This document shows, in pieces, positions 1-10,196 of a stretch of DNA of 64,000 nucleotides. How positions within the stretch are numbered: position 1 is the first letter of the stretch; each line of letters begins with the position of its first letter. The notes beneath the pieces were generated by a model. The model was given only the letters and a program-made list of their open reading frames with translations, made no database searches and had not been told where the DNA came from. Both the position numbers and the translations under genes were made by a program. The DNA comes from Limnomonas spitsbergensis (lineage: Eukaryota > Chlorophyta > Chlorophyceae > Chlamydomonadales): assembly GCA_037349105.1 (NCBI GenBank), contig JAYJMM010000092.1, forward strand, positions 1,240,001-1,304,000, read 5' to 3'.

Positions 1-360
1 GGTGTTCATAACGTCAGTACCTATATCAAGTCAAGACTAGCTCAACCTCCGCTGAGACAGCAGAAGAACAAGACCTCAGTTGAGGAACGAGACCCCTGCA
101 GAACAGTAGTTCGCAGTCTACGATCCCGTACCCCTCACCGCGTGTGACGCGGTAAGTGCACCTGATATTGCCCAGCTGGATCGCGACCATACAGCCAGAA
201 AGCCGGTGCCTCCCAAAGATATTGCCTGACATTCAAATACAAGTTTAGAAGCTTAACTCGTTGAGCACCCGCAGCCAGTGAGTAGTCACGAAGTCTGCCC
301 GTAGGCGCCCATCACTGTCGTGAGGGAGAAGTCCGCTACGGACCTGAAGCGCACATCTCG
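1..360 (+). repeat. A1 split repeat, truncated by the window edge
   Basis: Identical to 9836-10195 except for two substitutions (near 247 and 336). Position 1 aligns inside A2, so the true left end lies outside the window. The repeat stops exactly at 360, where the body begins. Confidence 0.9.
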
Positions 361-1042
361 TGTCCTTTTGAAAGGGACGAAGTGGATCTAGCCTGATCAG
401 CCTGATTCGCCAGTTCCTGCTGAAGGTGTTTGTGCTTCAAAAATTTGAATTCTGCTTGTCAGCAATTGACCTTGGAAAGGTGCTTGAACTGCAATTTGGC
501 TGAGGTAATCTCCAGAGAGAGATTGCCAAGTAAAACCCTGTGAATCACTGCGTGTGGCAGCTCAGTGCCAGGCCCAGAGAGGCTTGAAGATTTGGCTGTG
601 GACTTATACACCCAGCAAATACTGCCTGTGTGATTGAAGATTAAGATCAGGTGGATCCAATCTGTCATCATGGACAGAAGTGAACTTGTGGATTGAATAT
701 CCAAGTTTGAATTTTTTTTGGTGGACCAGAGCATCCCCGCAGGACCACGAAGCTGAGCGGACACCACGCAAGAGGCTACATCCACGCAGGGCGTGTGACA
801 TCTAGAGCTGCCCAGCCAGAAAGGCGACGGAGGATTCCGCCAGATTCTGATTATTAGCAAGAAAAAGCAGGAAGGCAGAGCCCTGTCCTGTTTTTTTGCT
901 GTACCTGTCGGCTTGACCTGACTGGCAAGCCCTCACCAGGCCGCAGCAGGTGCAAGAGGCAGAAGCCTGAGCGTTAGCAGATCCTGTTCTGGTGTTGCCA
1001 GCACATTGCAGGATAGTGTGGATCGTATAATTGCCTGTAGGA
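361..1042 (+). other. Leader between A1 and the Gag-like frame, with a 22-nt inverted motif at its start
   Basis: No reading frame is supported on the sense strand. The first 22 nucleotides (361-382) are the exact reverse complement of 9765-9786 inside A2, and so presumably also of the off-window part of A1. DIRS-order elements are known to use complementary internal segments while copying and circularising; a similar role here is inference. Confidence 0.6.
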
Positions 1043-4000
1043 ATGGCAGAGTGTAACCTGCATCCTGATAGGCACCAGCACCCCGACGCCCAGCGCCGCA
1101 GCGGGCGAGTGTGGGGGCTGGAGCCAGGTGCAGACCTGATAGAGGTGGCTGATTCACTGATTGCAGAGGAAACCCTGCGGATGGCGGAGAAACTGGCAGG
1201 GCCAGTGGATCCGGCTGCAGGGGCCTGCAAGGTGTCAGGACCTGACCACTTCCTGCCCAGAGCGGCAGGAATGCTGGCCGATGGCGCTGTGTGTGTGCCT
1301 AGGACAGGCATTGGGCGAGGAGGCCCACTGCCCGCTGATTCCAGGAGCAGCCTGGAATTTGAGCAGGGTCCGACGCAGGCGGGAACCCCAGATCTGATCT
1401 TGGATCAGGAGGCTGAGGTGTCCCAGAGCAGCGGCATACGGCGTGACAGCGATCCAGATACCGCTCCGCAACAGATCCCGTCCAGGGTGACGAGGGTTGC
1501 GCAGCGGGAACTGGTGGAGCTCTGTCAGCCGGAACACAAGGCAGAGATCGCCGCAGCCCCAGGGGGGCTAGCAGGCAGATTTCAGCCAGGTGGAGAGGAA
1601 ATGGAGAGCAGGCGAGTGCCTGCAGTGGTCAAGCGCGAGGGGGCAGTTGCCCAGCCAGCGGTGACCAGGCAGGTCTTGCAGGCCAGTGCAGAGCCACTGG
1701 CAGCACTTAAAAAATCAGCGGTGCCGGTGGGAAAGCCTTGGGCTGACCTGATATCCGAGGAGGAACTTTCAGACCCAGTTCAGGAGGAAAGGGGGCAGCG
1801 ACCCAAGACAGGACTGGACTCAGAGCAGCAGATGGCGCTTGAGGGAGAAGCGATGCGTATTTCCGGCGGGCTAGCAGGGATCGAGCAGGATCCCGCAGCT
1901 TTGGGATGCAAGGTGCCCAGTGCAGATCAAGCTTGGCCCAAGAGCGTTGGGCAGCCTGGTGGCACTGTGGGCGCTGAAGTGTCGCACAAAGGGATCGGCC
2001 GAGGTGGGCCAGTGCCCCAATCAACCCTGGATATTCCAAGGCAAGGCCTGGAATATACGCAGTGGTTGAGACAGGGAGGAACCCCTGAGCTGACATTGGA
2101 CTCGGCCGCTGAGGTGTCGCAGACCAGTGGCGCAGATCGGGACAGTGGTCCAGAAGGCGCACCGCAGCAGGACCTGCCCAGTGGGGCAGGGGCTGCGCGA
2201 CGAGTCATGAACGAGCCCGATCACGGTGATCAAGGGGCAGGCGCCTCTGCAGCCCCAGAGAGGGCAACAGAGTGCGAGGGAGCCAGAGACCTAGGCAGTG
2301 GGCCAGAATACGCGACGCAGAAGAGGCTGCTGAGAGTGGCAGGTGCTGCGCAGTGCGTTAAAAAAGAGAACGGTACGATGCCCCGTGGTGGAGGTCAGGT
2401 GATCAGGAAACCTGCAGATCTGCAGGCGGTGGGTAGAGCAAAAGACGCCACTGCGAAACGGCCTCCAGTAAAAAGGAAGGAGGATCTGGCTCAGCCAATA
2501 GGGTGGAACATGCTAGGGCAGTGGATCGCTGGAGTGTGGAAAGTTGCGTGTGATGCAGTAATCACCTTAACAGAAGAATTAAATGGTGCCTTGCAAGGAG
2601 AGCAGGAACTGTATTGGACAGAAGTCCAGGGGGATGACCAGAATGATCCGGAGCAGGTGAGGTTAAGGAGCCTGGCTGTGCGTCAGCAGTGCACACCCTT
2701 GAAGGCAGTGACCCGGCGTGTGAAGCAGCCAGGAGGTCAGGTAACCCCCAGCGTCTGGTCCATGTTTGATATCCTCAGCAGTGACAGTGAGCCAAGCCCC
2801 AGGGACCTACAGCAAGCCTGGGGGAGGGCATTTTCACCCAGGCGGGATAGCCCGGTAGCTAGCGAGCAGCTGCACCTGATCAGCTGTTTCCAGGCAGGAA
2901 GTGCCTGGCCACCAAGGCAGGAATACCCGGTAGCTAGCGAGCAGCTGCACCTGATCAGCAGTGATCTGACAGGAAGGGCTGAGCACAGGCCTGGCCCGCG
3001 CAGGGCAAGCGAGGCTGAGGATTATGCGAGGTTTGGGGTCGTCCCAGAGCAGGATAAACAGGATCAGGAGGATCAATCTGTGGTGGCCGGTGGCTGCGAG
3101 CCAGGCCAACTGCAGGTGCAGGCGTCGCGGCTGTGCTTGCAGAGGGAGGCAGCCCCTGTGACACCTGTGGTGGCCGGTGGCTGCGAGCCGGGCCAACTGC
3201 AGGTGCAGGCACCACGGCTGTGCTTACAGAGGGAGGCAGCCCCTGTGACACCTGTGGTGGCCGGTGGCTGCGAGCCGGGCCAACTGCAGGTGCAGGCACC
3301 ACGGCTGTGCTTGCAGAGGGAGGCAGCCCCTGTGACACCTGTGGTGGCTGGTGGCTGCGAGCCAGGCCAACTGCAGGTGCAGGCACCACGGCTGTGCTTG
3401 CAGAGGGAGGCAGCCCCTGTGACACCTGTGGTGGCCGGTGGCTGCGAGCCGGGCCAACTGCAGGTGCAGGCGACGCGCCATTGCTTGCAGAGGGAGGCAG
3501 GTCCTGTGCCACCTGTGGTGGCTGGTGGCTGCGAGCCGGGCCAACTGCAGGTGCAGGCACCACGGCTGTGCTTGCAGAGGGAGGCAGGTCCTGTGACACC
3601 TGTGGTGGCTGGTGGCTGCGAGCCAGGCCAACTGCAGGTGCAGGCACCACGGCTGTGCTTGCAGAGGGAGGCAGCCCCTGTGACACCTGTGGTGGCCGGT
3701 GGCTGCGAGCCGGGCCAACTGCAGGTGCAGGCGACGCGGCATGGCTTACAGAGGGAGGCAGGTCCTGTGCCACCTGTGGTGGCTGGTGGCTGCGAGCCGG
3801 GCCAACTGCAGGTGCAGGCGACGCGGCATGGCTTACAGAGGGAGGCAGGTACTGTGACACCTGTGGTGGCCGGTGGCTGCGAGCCAGGCGAACTGCAGGT
3901 GCAGGCGCCGCAGCTGTGCTTGCAGAGGGAAGCAGCTCCTGTGACACCTGTGGTGGCCGGTGGCTGCGAGCCGAGCCACCTGCATTTGTGGGAGCAGAAG

Positions 4001-5224
4001 CTGAACCAGCAGGTGGCCAAGGAACCAGCAGAATCAAGGGAGAGTGAGGCCCACGTGCACAGGCAGGCGCCGGTGCTGGTGCAGATGCACCAGCCAGAAG
4101 AGGATGGGCCTTTCACACCCCTAGTGGCAGCAGCTCCAGGAGGGGGCCAGGTGGCAACACCGGAACCAGGGGCGGCCCAGCAGGCCATCATATGGCTGGG
4201 GGCGCCCAAGGGTGTGGCAGGTGTGCCTACAGCTGCCGACGACCCTAGCCAGTCCCAGGTCGAGGCCTCAGGACTGAAGGGGGGCCAGGCAGGCAACCTG
4301 CCAGAGGGGTTGGCCGTGCAAGGTCCAACTGAAGGGGCAAGGCAGGCGATCCCGGGCACAAGGGAAACGAGCCCAACCAGCCAGGACAGTGCCCATGGGG
4401 AACCCAGAGAACACTCACCCAAGCCTGTTGCGGCAGAGAATCGTGAGGGGTCAATGGAGCTGGATATCCCCATACACATGCTGAGGGAAAAGGTGATGAA
4501 CTACCAGCAGAAGCTCAAAGGAATGGCCAGGCAGTCAGGGATTGCCTGGCAGATGAGAATGACCAGGCAACTGAGGATGATGAAGCGTCGCTCGGCAAAG
4601 AAACTGCAGACGCTGTTGCCACAAGGCAGGGCAGCTGACAATGACGTGGATGAAGCTAGGAGCAGCAGGTCTCCGGTGCCAGCACCCGTGGACATCAGCA
4701 GCAGCAGGAATGTGTGCCTGGTATCATTCCCTGCTGCGGTGCCTGCAGATGTGGAGCTGGCCAGGCTCAGGGAGGATCGCGCAACAGGTGACCGTCAGCA
4801 GCGGATGGACACCCGCGATGCCATGCGTCAGGCCATGAGGCATTACCCCGGAAGCGTATGCATGTTCTGCGGGTTCGAGTGCGAGCACAGCGACAGTGCA
4901 TGTGAGCACCTCATGGATGCCAACATCCAGAGGGGGCTGGAGCCGGGTGAGGACCCGGCTGAGGCCAGTGATGCAGTGATTGCAGAGGAAGCAATGCGGA
5001 TTGCAGTGAAGCTGGCCGGGCCAGCGGATCCGGCCGCAGGCGCGTGCGGGGTGCCAGTGCAAGACCGCTCCCTGTCCGCGGAGAAAGGGAAGCTGGCTGA
5101 TGACACGGTGCGAGTTCAAGTGACACAAAAAGGAATTGGCCGAGGGGGCCGGTGCTCGCGGATCCCAGGAAGGGCCTGGGAGCTGAGCAGTGGCCGACGC
5201 AAGGGGGAGGAACCCCAGAGCTGA
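1043..5224 (+). CDS. Gag-like polyprotein, first half (frame ends at a frameshift)
   Basis: An open frame of 1393 residues from the first ATG at 1043; the frame is open slightly further upstream without ATG. It is rich in E, G, A, P and Q. It carries two diverged copies of one module (about 1110-2560, and restarting at about 4935), recognisable by GLEPG, AGPxDPAAGAC, GIGRGG, PVGKPxADL and a QPIGW...W motif. Between them lie about ten 29-residue tandem repeats (3080-3969). Near 4860 a C-x2-C-x3-C-x-H-x5-C-x-H cluster could bind zinc. The module continues past 5150 only in the -1 frame, which starts at 5152. The last 25 residues of this frame have no counterpart in the first copy, so a one-base deletion near 5149 is likely. 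No enzyme domain is visible. A structural, Gag-like role is inferred from the capsid-like end of the next frame. Confidence 0.68.
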   Translation: MAECNLHPDRHQHPDAQRRSGRVWGLEPGADLIEVADSLIAEETLRMAEKLAGPVDPAAGACKVSGPDHFLPRAAGMLADGAVCVPRTGIGRGGPLPADSRSSLEFEQGPTQAGTPDLILDQEAEVSQSSGIRRDSDPDTAPQQIPSRVTRVAQRELVELCQPEHKAEIAAAPGGLAGRFQPGGEEMESRRVPAVVKREGAVAQPAVTRQVLQASAEPLAALKKSAVPVGKPWADLISEEELSDPVQEERGQRPKTGLDSEQQMALEGEAMRISGGLAGIEQDPAALGCKVPSADQAWPKSVGQPGGTVGAEVSHKGIGRGGPVPQSTLDIPRQGLEYTQWLRQGGTPELTLDSAAEVSQTSGADRDSGPEGAPQQDLPSGAGAARRVMNEPDHGDQGAGASAAPERATECEGARDLGSGPEYATQKRLLRVAGAAQCVKKENGTMPRGGGQVIRKPADLQAVGRAKDATAKRPPVKRKEDLAQPIGWNMLGQWIAGVWKVACDAVITLTEELNGALQGEQELYWTEVQGDDQNDPEQVRLRSLAVRQQCTPLKAVTRRVKQPGGQVTPSVWSMFDILSSDSEPSPRDLQQAWGRAFSPRRDSPVASEQLHLISCFQAGSAWPPRQEYPVASEQLHLISSDLTGRAEHRPGPRRASEAEDYARFGVVPEQDKQDQEDQSVVAGGCEPGQLQVQASRLCLQREAAPVTPVVAGGCEPGQLQVQAPRLCLQREAAPVTPVVAGGCEPGQLQVQAPRLCLQREAAPVTPVVAGGCEPGQLQVQAPRLCLQREAAPVTPVVAGGCEPGQLQVQATRHCLQREAGPVPPVVAGGCEPGQLQVQAPRLCLQREAGPVTPVVAGGCEPGQLQVQAPRLCLQREAAPVTPVVAGGCEPGQLQVQATRHGLQREAGPVPPVVAGGCEPGQLQVQATRHGLQREAGTVTPVVAGGCEPGELQVQAPQLCLQREAAPVTPVVAGGCEPSHLHLWEQKLNQQVAKEPAESRESEAHVHRQAPVLVQMHQPEEDGPFTPLVAAAPGGGQVATPEPGAAQQAIIWLGAPKGVAGVPTAADDPSQSQVEASGLKGGQAGNLPEGLAVQGPTEGARQAIPGTRETSPTSQDSAHGEPREHSPKPVAAENREGSMELDIPIHMLREKVMNYQQKLKGMARQSGIAWQMRMTRQLRMMKRRSAKKLQTLLPQGRAADNDVDEARSSRSPVPAPVDISSSRNVCLVSFPAAVPADVELARLREDRATGDRQQRMDTRDAMRQAMRHYPGSVCMFCGFECEHSDSACEHLMDANIQRGLEPGEDPAEASDAVIAEEAMRIAVKLAGPADPAAGACGVPVQDRSLSAEKGKLADDTVRVQVTQKGIGRGGRCSRIPGRAWELSSGRRKGEEPQS
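3080..3969 (+). repeat. In-frame 87-bp tandem repeat inside the Gag-like frame
   Basis: About ten copies encoding a 29-residue unit with the core VVAGGCEPGQLQVQA followed by a basic LCLQREA segment. Copies differ by a few substitutions and all keep the 87-bp period, so the frame is preserved. The last copy is degraded and ends in EPSHLHLWEQK. Confidence 0.9.
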
Positions 5225-8200
5225 TCTTGGATCCAGCAGCTGAGGTATCCCAGAGCGGAGATACGGGGCGGGGCTGTGGTCCAGACGCCGCTGTGCAGCA
5301 GAATCCGCCCAGGGGGGCAAGGACTGCGCAGCGGGTCAAGGAGAAGTCCAGCCAAAGTGACCAAAGGGCGGATGTCGCCGCAGGCCCAGAGGGGCTTGCA
5401 GGCCGTGACAAGGTCAGGGCAGGCGAGCCGCTAGAAAAAGTAGAGGTGAGTGTGGCCAGGCGCGGACCTGCAGAAGTCAAGCGCGAGGGGGCAGGAGCCA
5501 AACCAGCGATGGCCGGGCAGGTTTCGCAGGAGAACGATGAACCGCGGATCCAGAGCAAAAGGGCGGCTGTGCCGGTGGGAAAGCCGTTGGCTGACCTGAT
5601 GAGGGAAGAAGAGCTGTCAGAGCCCATCCCAGAGGTGCAAGTGCAAAAAGGACCGCAGCTGAGGGCAGGGCTGCATCCAAGGGGGCAGCTGAGGCCGCAC
5701 CGCACTCCAGTCAGGAGGGTGGTAGGGTCCACGGGGTATGGAACACCCCTGTCCAGGTTTCTCCCCAGTGTGGGCAGGCCTGTGCAGAGATCCAAGGAGG
5801 GATTTAGCGGCCAAGTGAAGAGAGGCGGCAGCCGAGGGGGCGGCCTGTATGGATTTTCCAATAATCCAGCGTGGGCACAGGAGATAGGCCCCAGAGAGTC
5901 AGAGCACTCCAGGGCGGTGAAGGTGGCAGATCTACAGGAGCTGATTGAGGAGGATCTGCAGCCGATCGGCTGGAGGGGGATTCTGCGGTGGGTGGCGAAC
6001 CTGTGGAAGCAAGTTTGCTCCAGGTATTTCTCCCACTTCAGCGATCAGGTGAATGCGATTGAGGAATTCAGGGCCCATCATCTGAGGGAGTGGGCAACGA
6101 AGGCCATGATGGGGATTCCACACACGGGGCAGGACAGGGCGACGCTGTTGGCCGCCCTTGGACAGGCGTCCAAGGGAGGAGCAGGACGCGAGGCAGCCCT
6201 GGCCGTTAAGGCCTTCGCAGATGAGTGGGGCAATGGGGTGAAAGGAGATCAGGAGGAGCCTGGATCTGAACCCGAGGATGAAGAAGTAGAGGATCAAGAG
6301 TGGGAAGGTTATGAAACAGATGTGCAGCAACCAGAGGAGCTCAGGGAGGTCCAAAGGTGGCAGCAGCAGGCAAGGGCCGCGCCCACCCCAGGGTCCAGAG
6401 AGGCCAGAGAGGAGGTGCTGTCAGATTCCTGGGTCAGGAATTACACAGGAGGGACACAGCCAAGCTGGCAGAGCCAGGAGCCGCCCAGGGGGCAGGCAGA
6501 CGGCAGGGAACAGCCAAGCTGGCAGAGCCAGGAGCCGCCCAGGGGGCAGGCAGACGGAAAGAAACAGCCAAGCTGGCAGAGCCAGGAGCCGCCCAGGGGG
6601 CAGGCAGACAGCAGGGAACAGCCAAGCTGGCAGAGCCAGGAGCCGCCCAGGGGGCAGGCATACGGCAGGGAACAGCCAAGCTGGCAGAGCCAGGAGCCGC
6701 CCAGGGGGCAGGCAGACGGAAAGAAACAGCCAAGCTGGCAGAGCCAGGAGCCGCCCAGGGGGCAGGCATACGGCAGGGAACAGCCAAGCTGGCAGAGCCA
6801 GGAGCCGCCCAGGGGGCAGGCATACGGCAGGGAACAGCCAAGCTGGCAGAGCCAGGAGCCGCCCAGGGGGCAGGCATACGGCAGGGAACAGCCAAGCTGG
6901 CAGAGCCAGGAGCCACCCAGGAGGCAGGCAGACGGAAAGAACCAGCCAAGCTGGCAGAGCCAGGAGCCGCCCAGGGGGCAGGCATACGGCAGGGAACAGC
7001 CAAGCTGGCAGAGCCAGGAGCCGCCCAGGGGGCAGGCAGACGGAAATAAACAGCCAAGCTGGCAGAGCCAGGAGCCGCCCAGGGGGCAGGCAGACGGCAG
7101 GGAACAGCCAACATGGCAGAGCCAGGAGCCGCCCAGGGGGCCGGCAGAATACGGCAGGAGGACACAGCCAGGCGGGCCATGCCAGAAGCCGCCCAGGGGG
7201 CAGGCAGAATCCGGCAGAGGATCACAGCCTCGGGAGTCTGGCCCAGAGGAGAGAAAAAGCAGAGATGAGGCTGATCAGCCGCCACCCGAGGGGAGCAGAG
7301 GCTCCACGGGCAGGGCCGGCAGACAGTCGTCCGGGGGCGGACAAGCCCAGGATGGGGCTGGCCGCAGAAACAGCCAGTACCAGCGCAGTCGCAGCCCATC
7401 AGGGGGCGACAGTAGCAGATCTGGATCAGACTCCAGTTCAGACGAGTCAGGGTCAGGTGGAGTGGACAGGCGCGGGCCAGGGGCCAGGCGGGAGTCCAGC
7501 GACCAGGAAATGAAGAGGCTCGATAGGGAGCAGGCAAGGATGACCCTGCAGCTGCTGCAGCAGATGTCCCTGCAGCTGGCAGGGGTGACCAAATATACCA
7601 AAATCCCAGCTATCCAAGGCAACGTGCCGGTGTTGGATATGTCACACCCGGGCGCGGTTGCAGCCAAGAAATATTGCCAAGAGTGTGGCTATTGGGGATC
7701 ACACAACAGGCTGGCGCTGTCGGATGAACCACCGGCGCTGGCCGTGGTGGCAGGGGAAATTGTTGGATCCTGCCAGTCAGCCTCGGCCATGGCCATGCTC
7801 GTGCGATCCCTGGCCAGGTTGTGGAACAACAAGCCTGCCAGTGTGGGGCCGTTGATGGCGGCCATCAGGGCAGCACCCCACGCAGGGGACAGGGCCACCA
7901 AGGAGATGGAAAGGATCGGGGGGCAGTGGGCCGCTCCAGCAGAGGAGCAGTGCTGTGAGGTTTCCCTTCTTACCCTGTGGATCAGGGTGGTAAAGGAGGA
8001 GGTGGGGAAGCCGACCTCGGATGAGAGATCCGCGATCACCAGCCTCAAGCTGGGAGTCAAAACAACCTTGGATCCAGAGGTCGAGCCAGAGGAGACAGTG
8101 GAGGCGTTTGCGCACAGAGTACTGTCCACAGCAGAGTTGCTGCAGATCTCCAGGGATGCGGTGGACTACTTTGGCAGAAGGCACTCGGTCTCGCACATGT

Positions 8201-8544
8201 TCTATAAAGGGCTGCCAGTGGCCACCAGGGGCAAGCTGAGCACGTTCGTAATCACGGTGCCAGGGTACTTAAATATGACCGATGAGGAGCAGATCACTGT
8301 ACTGACGCAGCAGGTGGTGCTGTGGGAGAAGTTCGCCCTGGAAATGGGGGACCTGTCTGTCACAGATCACAGGCCTGCGGCAGAAGAGGAGAATGAGACG
8401 GAAGAGGGGGAAGAGACGGAAGAGGAGGAAGAGGAGCGAGAGGCTTCTTGGAAGCAGAGACTTTTTGGAGGAAGATATTCCTTGGATGAGGAGAGGCCAG
8501 TGTCACCCCGTGAGCGGTCCATAGATGGGCCAAGGTGGCGCTAG
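5152..8544 (+). CDS. Gag-like polyprotein, second half with capsid-like C-terminus
   Basis: An open frame of 1130 codons, in the -1 frame relative to the preceding one and overlapping it by 73 bases. It begins at a GTG and has no convincing start of its own. Its opening residues continue the module cut off in the first frame, so both are best read as one original frame of about 2500 residues. Order: second copy of the module with the QPIGW...W...WK motif (about 5960-6020); about thirteen 18-residue repeats with core QPSWQSQEPPRGQ (6460-7245); an S/R-rich stretch (about 7370-7470); a C-x2-C-x5-H cluster (about 7675); a helical region with FxxRVLS, HMFYKGL and later acidic residues, which resembles retroelement capsid regions; and a basic tail. 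Alternative: programmed -1 frameshifting at the G-rich junction, though no canonical slippery heptamer is present. Confidence 0.68.
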   Translation: MLADPRKGLGAEQWPTQGGGTPELILDPAAEVSQSGDTGRGCGPDAAVQQNPPRGARTAQRVKEKSSQSDQRADVAAGPEGLAGRDKVRAGEPLEKVEVSVARRGPAEVKREGAGAKPAMAGQVSQENDEPRIQSKRAAVPVGKPLADLMREEELSEPIPEVQVQKGPQLRAGLHPRGQLRPHRTPVRRVVGSTGYGTPLSRFLPSVGRPVQRSKEGFSGQVKRGGSRGGGLYGFSNNPAWAQEIGPRESEHSRAVKVADLQELIEEDLQPIGWRGILRWVANLWKQVCSRYFSHFSDQVNAIEEFRAHHLREWATKAMMGIPHTGQDRATLLAALGQASKGGAGREAALAVKAFADEWGNGVKGDQEEPGSEPEDEEVEDQEWEGYETDVQQPEELREVQRWQQQARAAPTPGSREAREEVLSDSWVRNYTGGTQPSWQSQEPPRGQADGREQPSWQSQEPPRGQADGKKQPSWQSQEPPRGQADSREQPSWQSQEPPRGQAYGREQPSWQSQEPPRGQADGKKQPSWQSQEPPRGQAYGREQPSWQSQEPPRGQAYGREQPSWQSQEPPRGQAYGREQPSWQSQEPPRRQADGKNQPSWQSQEPPRGQAYGREQPSWQSQEPPRGQADGNKQPSWQSQEPPRGQADGREQPTWQSQEPPRGPAEYGRRTQPGGPCQKPPRGQAESGRGSQPRESGPEERKSRDEADQPPPEGSRGSTGRAGRQSSGGGQAQDGAGRRNSQYQRSRSPSGGDSSRSGSDSSSDESGSGGVDRRGPGARRESSDQEMKRLDREQARMTLQLLQQMSLQLAGVTKYTKIPAIQGNVPVLDMSHPGAVAAKKYCQECGYWGSHNRLALSDEPPALAVVAGEIVGSCQSASAMAMLVRSLARLWNNKPASVGPLMAAIRAAPHAGDRATKEMERIGGQWAAPAEEQCCEVSLLTLWIRVVKEEVGKPTSDERSAITSLKLGVKTTLDPEVEPEETVEAFAHRVLSTAELLQISRDAVDYFGRRHSVSHMFYKGLPVATRGKLSTFVITVPGYLNMTDEEQITVLTQQVVLWEKFALEMGDLSVTDHRPAAEEENETEEGEETEEEEEEREASWKQRLFGGRYSLDEERPVSPRERSIDGPRWR
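6460..7245 (+). repeat. In-frame 54-bp tandem repeat inside the Gag-like frame
   Basis: About thirteen copies of an 18-residue unit with core SWQSQEPPRGQA. The last two units are longer and more diverged. The period is a multiple of three, so all three forward frames stay open across the array, which produces spurious overlapping frames. Confidence 0.9.
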
Positions 8545-9322
8545 GCTTCCAACAAAGAGGAGGAATCGGCACTTGAAGGGTGCACCGATACCTGAACCTC
8601 AGGGAAGGCCAAGCCCAGAGCGGCAAGGCCGCTGAGCATATGACGATACCCACACCGTAACCGGCGAAAAGGGCAGGAAACTGAGCAGCAGAAGACACTT
8701 TCAGGCGCAGCGCATCTGGCCCTAGTACACGGCAGGTGCTGGGCCGGCGGCCAGCGGGCCAATGGCGGATTATGCTAGGTGGCGACAAGACCTAAAGCAG
8801 CGACGGTTATGAAAATTAGTTTCTCAAGAGCCGCAGCAGCAAGGCTGCGGTAGGACATATGCTGGAGCAATGGGCGACAAGACTTGATTTTGTGGAGTAG
8901 TGATATTACTCAAGGAGGCAGAATGCCGCTGCTGCGGCGCACATTTCCTGTGGCCTTAAAGACCAGGAGTCTATGGCGCAGTGGGGCGAGAGCAGCGGTT
9001 ATACGTAGCCTGGCCTGATGCTTCTGATTAACAGCCAAGTTTGGTGATGAGCAACTGAGATGCTGAGAATGACGCGCAGTATGTGCGCATTGCTTGCAGA
9101 GATTATGTTCATTTTGCCTTGAAGAAAGCCTGAACCAGGCAGATTTGTGTATATGGCCTGAACCAGGCAGACGCGTGTAGAAGGCCTGAACCAGGCAGAT
9201 TTGCTTTTACTTTGATCTTCTGAGGTGTACATATTGCCAGAAATTTCTTCCTAACAGTACCGACCCTTTTTCCGGCTCCCAGCGCATACCCGATAGGCTT
9301 AACGCTGAGGAGCGGGGGGGCG
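8545..9322 (+). other. Element 3' noncoding region with three tandem hairpins
   Basis: No frame is supported. Three copies of GCCTGAACCAGGC (at 9128, 9155 and 9184) occur at spacings of 27-29 bases; each can fold into a five-base-pair stem with a three-base loop. The region ends where B1 begins. Confidence 0.55.
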
Positions 9323-9564
9323 AGTGAAGTAGTAGGGGCGGTACCCACGAGACAGGGACACCCAGACTTACCCCTAGGCAGAGAGACTTCCTGCTAGGGC
9401 TGAACCTTACAGTAGCCAGTTAACAGCTCTTGTCTGAAGTACAAGGAGCCTGTGTGTACGGTGATGTACCGTGTTTATGAGTGGAAGGACACCTCTCTAA
9501 GGCGCCTTTACCGGAGATTACGGAGTTTACCATATTGGCGCGTTTACTGCTTTATGGTGCGACA
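9323..9564 (+). repeat. B1 split repeat
   Basis: 242 bases matching B2 at 10197-10438 with three substitutions. It is directly followed by A2. Confidence 0.88.
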
Positions 9565-10195
9565 GCTGTCACGGTATATTACGGTATACGTGCCAGAACC
9601 GTTTAGGCCGCAGTTTGCGACCACGGAGGCTTCGCAGCTTCCCTGCGGATCCTCCTTATTTGAATAGGAACCTAGAAACCCGCTTACGCCAGGGGTTTAG
9701 CTGTCCCGTACTCTGAATTGGGCCTGCCGGGTCCCTGTATCCCGGCAATTGCCTAAAGTAGTTACTTCGTCCCTTTCAAAAGGACAGACCTCTTATGTAA
9801 CAAGCTCCGGCCGGCATCCAATGCATGAGGCCTGAGGTGTTCATAACGTCAGTACCTATATCAAGTCAAGACTAGCTCAACCTCCGCTGAGACAGCAGAA
9901 GAACAAGACCTCAGTTGAGGAACGAGACCCCTGCAGAACAGTAGTTCGCAGTCTACGATCCCGTACCCCTCACCGCGTGTGACGCGGTAAGTGCACCTGA
10001 TATTGCCCAGCTGGATCGCGACCATACAGCCAGAAAGCCGGTGCCTCCCAAAGATATTGCCTGACATTCAAATACAAGTTTAGAAGCTTAGCTCGTTGAG
10101 CACCCGCAGCCAGTGAGTAGTCACGAAGTCTGCCCGTAGGCGCCCATCACTGTCGTGAGGGAGAAGTCCGCCACGGACCTGAAGCGCACATCTCG
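9565..10195 (+). repeat. A2 split repeat
   Basis: The right 360 bases match A1 at 1-360. The left 271 bases are assigned to A2 because they separate B1 from the confirmed A match; the matching part of A1 would lie off the window. It contains the 22-nt motif complementary to 361-382. Confidence 0.8.
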
Positions 10196-10196
10196 A

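Noticed and set aside
3073..4479. Long minus-strand and shifted plus-strand frames over the Gag-like repeats
   Set aside because: Shadows caused by the 87-bp period being a multiple of three; the sense frame has the module homology.
5140..5156. Programmed -1 frameshift site
   Set aside because: No X XXY YYZ heptamer in the zero frame; a one-base deletion explains the module alignment more simply.
6311..7513. 400-residue AGRARSRPGGR frame
   Set aside because: Out-of-frame reading of the 54-bp Gag-like repeat.
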